From an uncultured Ruminococcus sp. (GTDB taxonomy: Bacteria; Bacillota; Clostridia; Oscillospirales; CAG-272): a DNA stretch of 6,776 nucleotides. How positions within the stretch are numbered: the stretch's first letter is position 1; each line of letters begins with the position of its first letter. Below the pieces are notes generated by a model, which searched no databases, was not told the DNA's origin, and worked only from the letters and a program-made list of their open reading frames with translations. The stretch covers positions 1 to 6,776 of the forward strand of contig CACZSC010000032.1 in NCBI GenBank assembly GCA_902783755.1, written 5' to 3'. Shown here piece after piece: positions 6,493 to 6,776 of the stretch. Made by a program: the position numbers and the translations under genes.

Positions 6493-6776
6493 ATGGCAAA
6501 GAGACTTATATCAGCTGCCCTCATACTGATCATGATCCTTTCTTTCACGTCATGCAGTATCGGAAAATCGGACGGGCCCGGTCCCTCAAAGCCTGACGAC
6601 TATACTGACGGAGAAGAATATCCGCGGGTCACATACTATGACAGCAATCCCGAAAACAAATATGCGGCGGCTCTCCAGAACAGTCATCTGGTGTATACCT
6701 ACGGTGAGGATCACAATGACGGCGAAGGCGCCGTTCCCCTGGAATACGAGTTCCTTAACTGCGCCAACTACCATTA
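6493..6776 (+). CDS. Predicted lipoprotein of unknown function, 3'-truncated by window end
   Basis: Ninety-four codons are present before the window ends in frame, with no stop. The start MAKR is followed by a hydrophobic stretch (LISAALILIMILSF, residues 5-18) and a lipobox-like FTSC. Cys21 is thus the likely lipidated residue after signal peptidase II cleavage, anchoring the protein on the outer face of the cytoplasmic membrane. Phe at position -3 is less common than Leu but is tolerated. The region after Cys21 is a Gly/Ser/Pro-rich, acidic linker (SIGKSDGPGPSKPDDYTDGEEYP), typical of exported clostridial lipoproteins. A folded part seems to begin near residue 44 (PRVTYYDSN, then YAAALQNSHLVYTYGED). 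I do not recognise the domain; a transporter-binding or surface-sensing role would be a guess. It has its own promoter, so no operon link to the upstream genes is implied. Confidence 0.8.
   Translation, partial: MAKRLISAALILIMILSFTSCSIGKSDGPGPSKPDDYTDGEEYPRVTYYDSNPENKYAAALQNSHLVYTYGEDHNDGEGAVPLEYEFLNCANYH

Noticed and set aside
1..6776. CRISPR arrays, tRNA/rRNA genes, insertion sequences, attachment sites or a multi-gene defence system
   Set aside because: No regularly spaced direct repeats, tRNA-like cloverleaf, transposase or integrase motifs, or terminal inverted repeats were seen on either strand. Nearly all sequence is accounted for by four ordinary genes.

Overview
The window reads as ordinary chromosomal DNA of an anaerobic member of the Clostridia (Lachnospiraceae/Oscillospiraceae-like). 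The grounds are a clostridial-type TypA, a single-chain homodimeric pyruvate:ferredoxin oxidoreductase (PFOR), strong GGAGG-type ribosome binding sites, AT-rich intergenic gaps with sigma-A-like promoters, and coding DNA of moderately high G+C that uses many AGA/AGG and ATA codons. The species cannot be named from this sequence alone. All four genes lie on the + strand and no gap exceeds about 150 bases.

Layout. (1) 1-1780: typA/bipA, a ribosome-associated GTPase, cut at its 5' end by the window edge. (2) 1781-1932: intergenic region with a strong hairpin that probably ends the typA transcript, a consensus-like promoter whose -35 sits in the hairpin's right arm, a 17-bp palindrome, and a second promoter-like pair close to the ribosome binding site. 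(3) 1933-5502: PFOR of 1189 aa with every expected thiamine pyrophosphate (TPP), substrate and iron-sulphur residue in place. (4) 5503-5567: a short gap with a Rho-independent terminator whose right arm is also perfectly complementary to the next gene's Shine-Dalgarno region. (5) 5568-6365: a 265-aa alkaline-phosphatase-superfamily phosphodiesterase/phosphatase with a full metal-site residue set. (6) 6366-6492: a terminator and then a clean sigma-A promoter. (7) 6493-6776: start of a predicted lipoprotein, cut by the window end.

How the parts fit. PFOR joins glycolysis to fermentation by making acetyl-CoA and reduced ferredoxin. TypA acts in translation and ribosome assembly. The phosphatase has no visible promoter of its own, so it is most simply expressed by read-through from PFOR. 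The lipoprotein is a separate transcription unit. No mobile element, CRISPR array, RNA gene, defence system or new multi-gene system is visible. The most unusual signal is the alternative RNA pairing between PFOR and the phosphatase (5513-5561); next is the dense overlap of terminator, promoters and palindrome ahead of PFOR.
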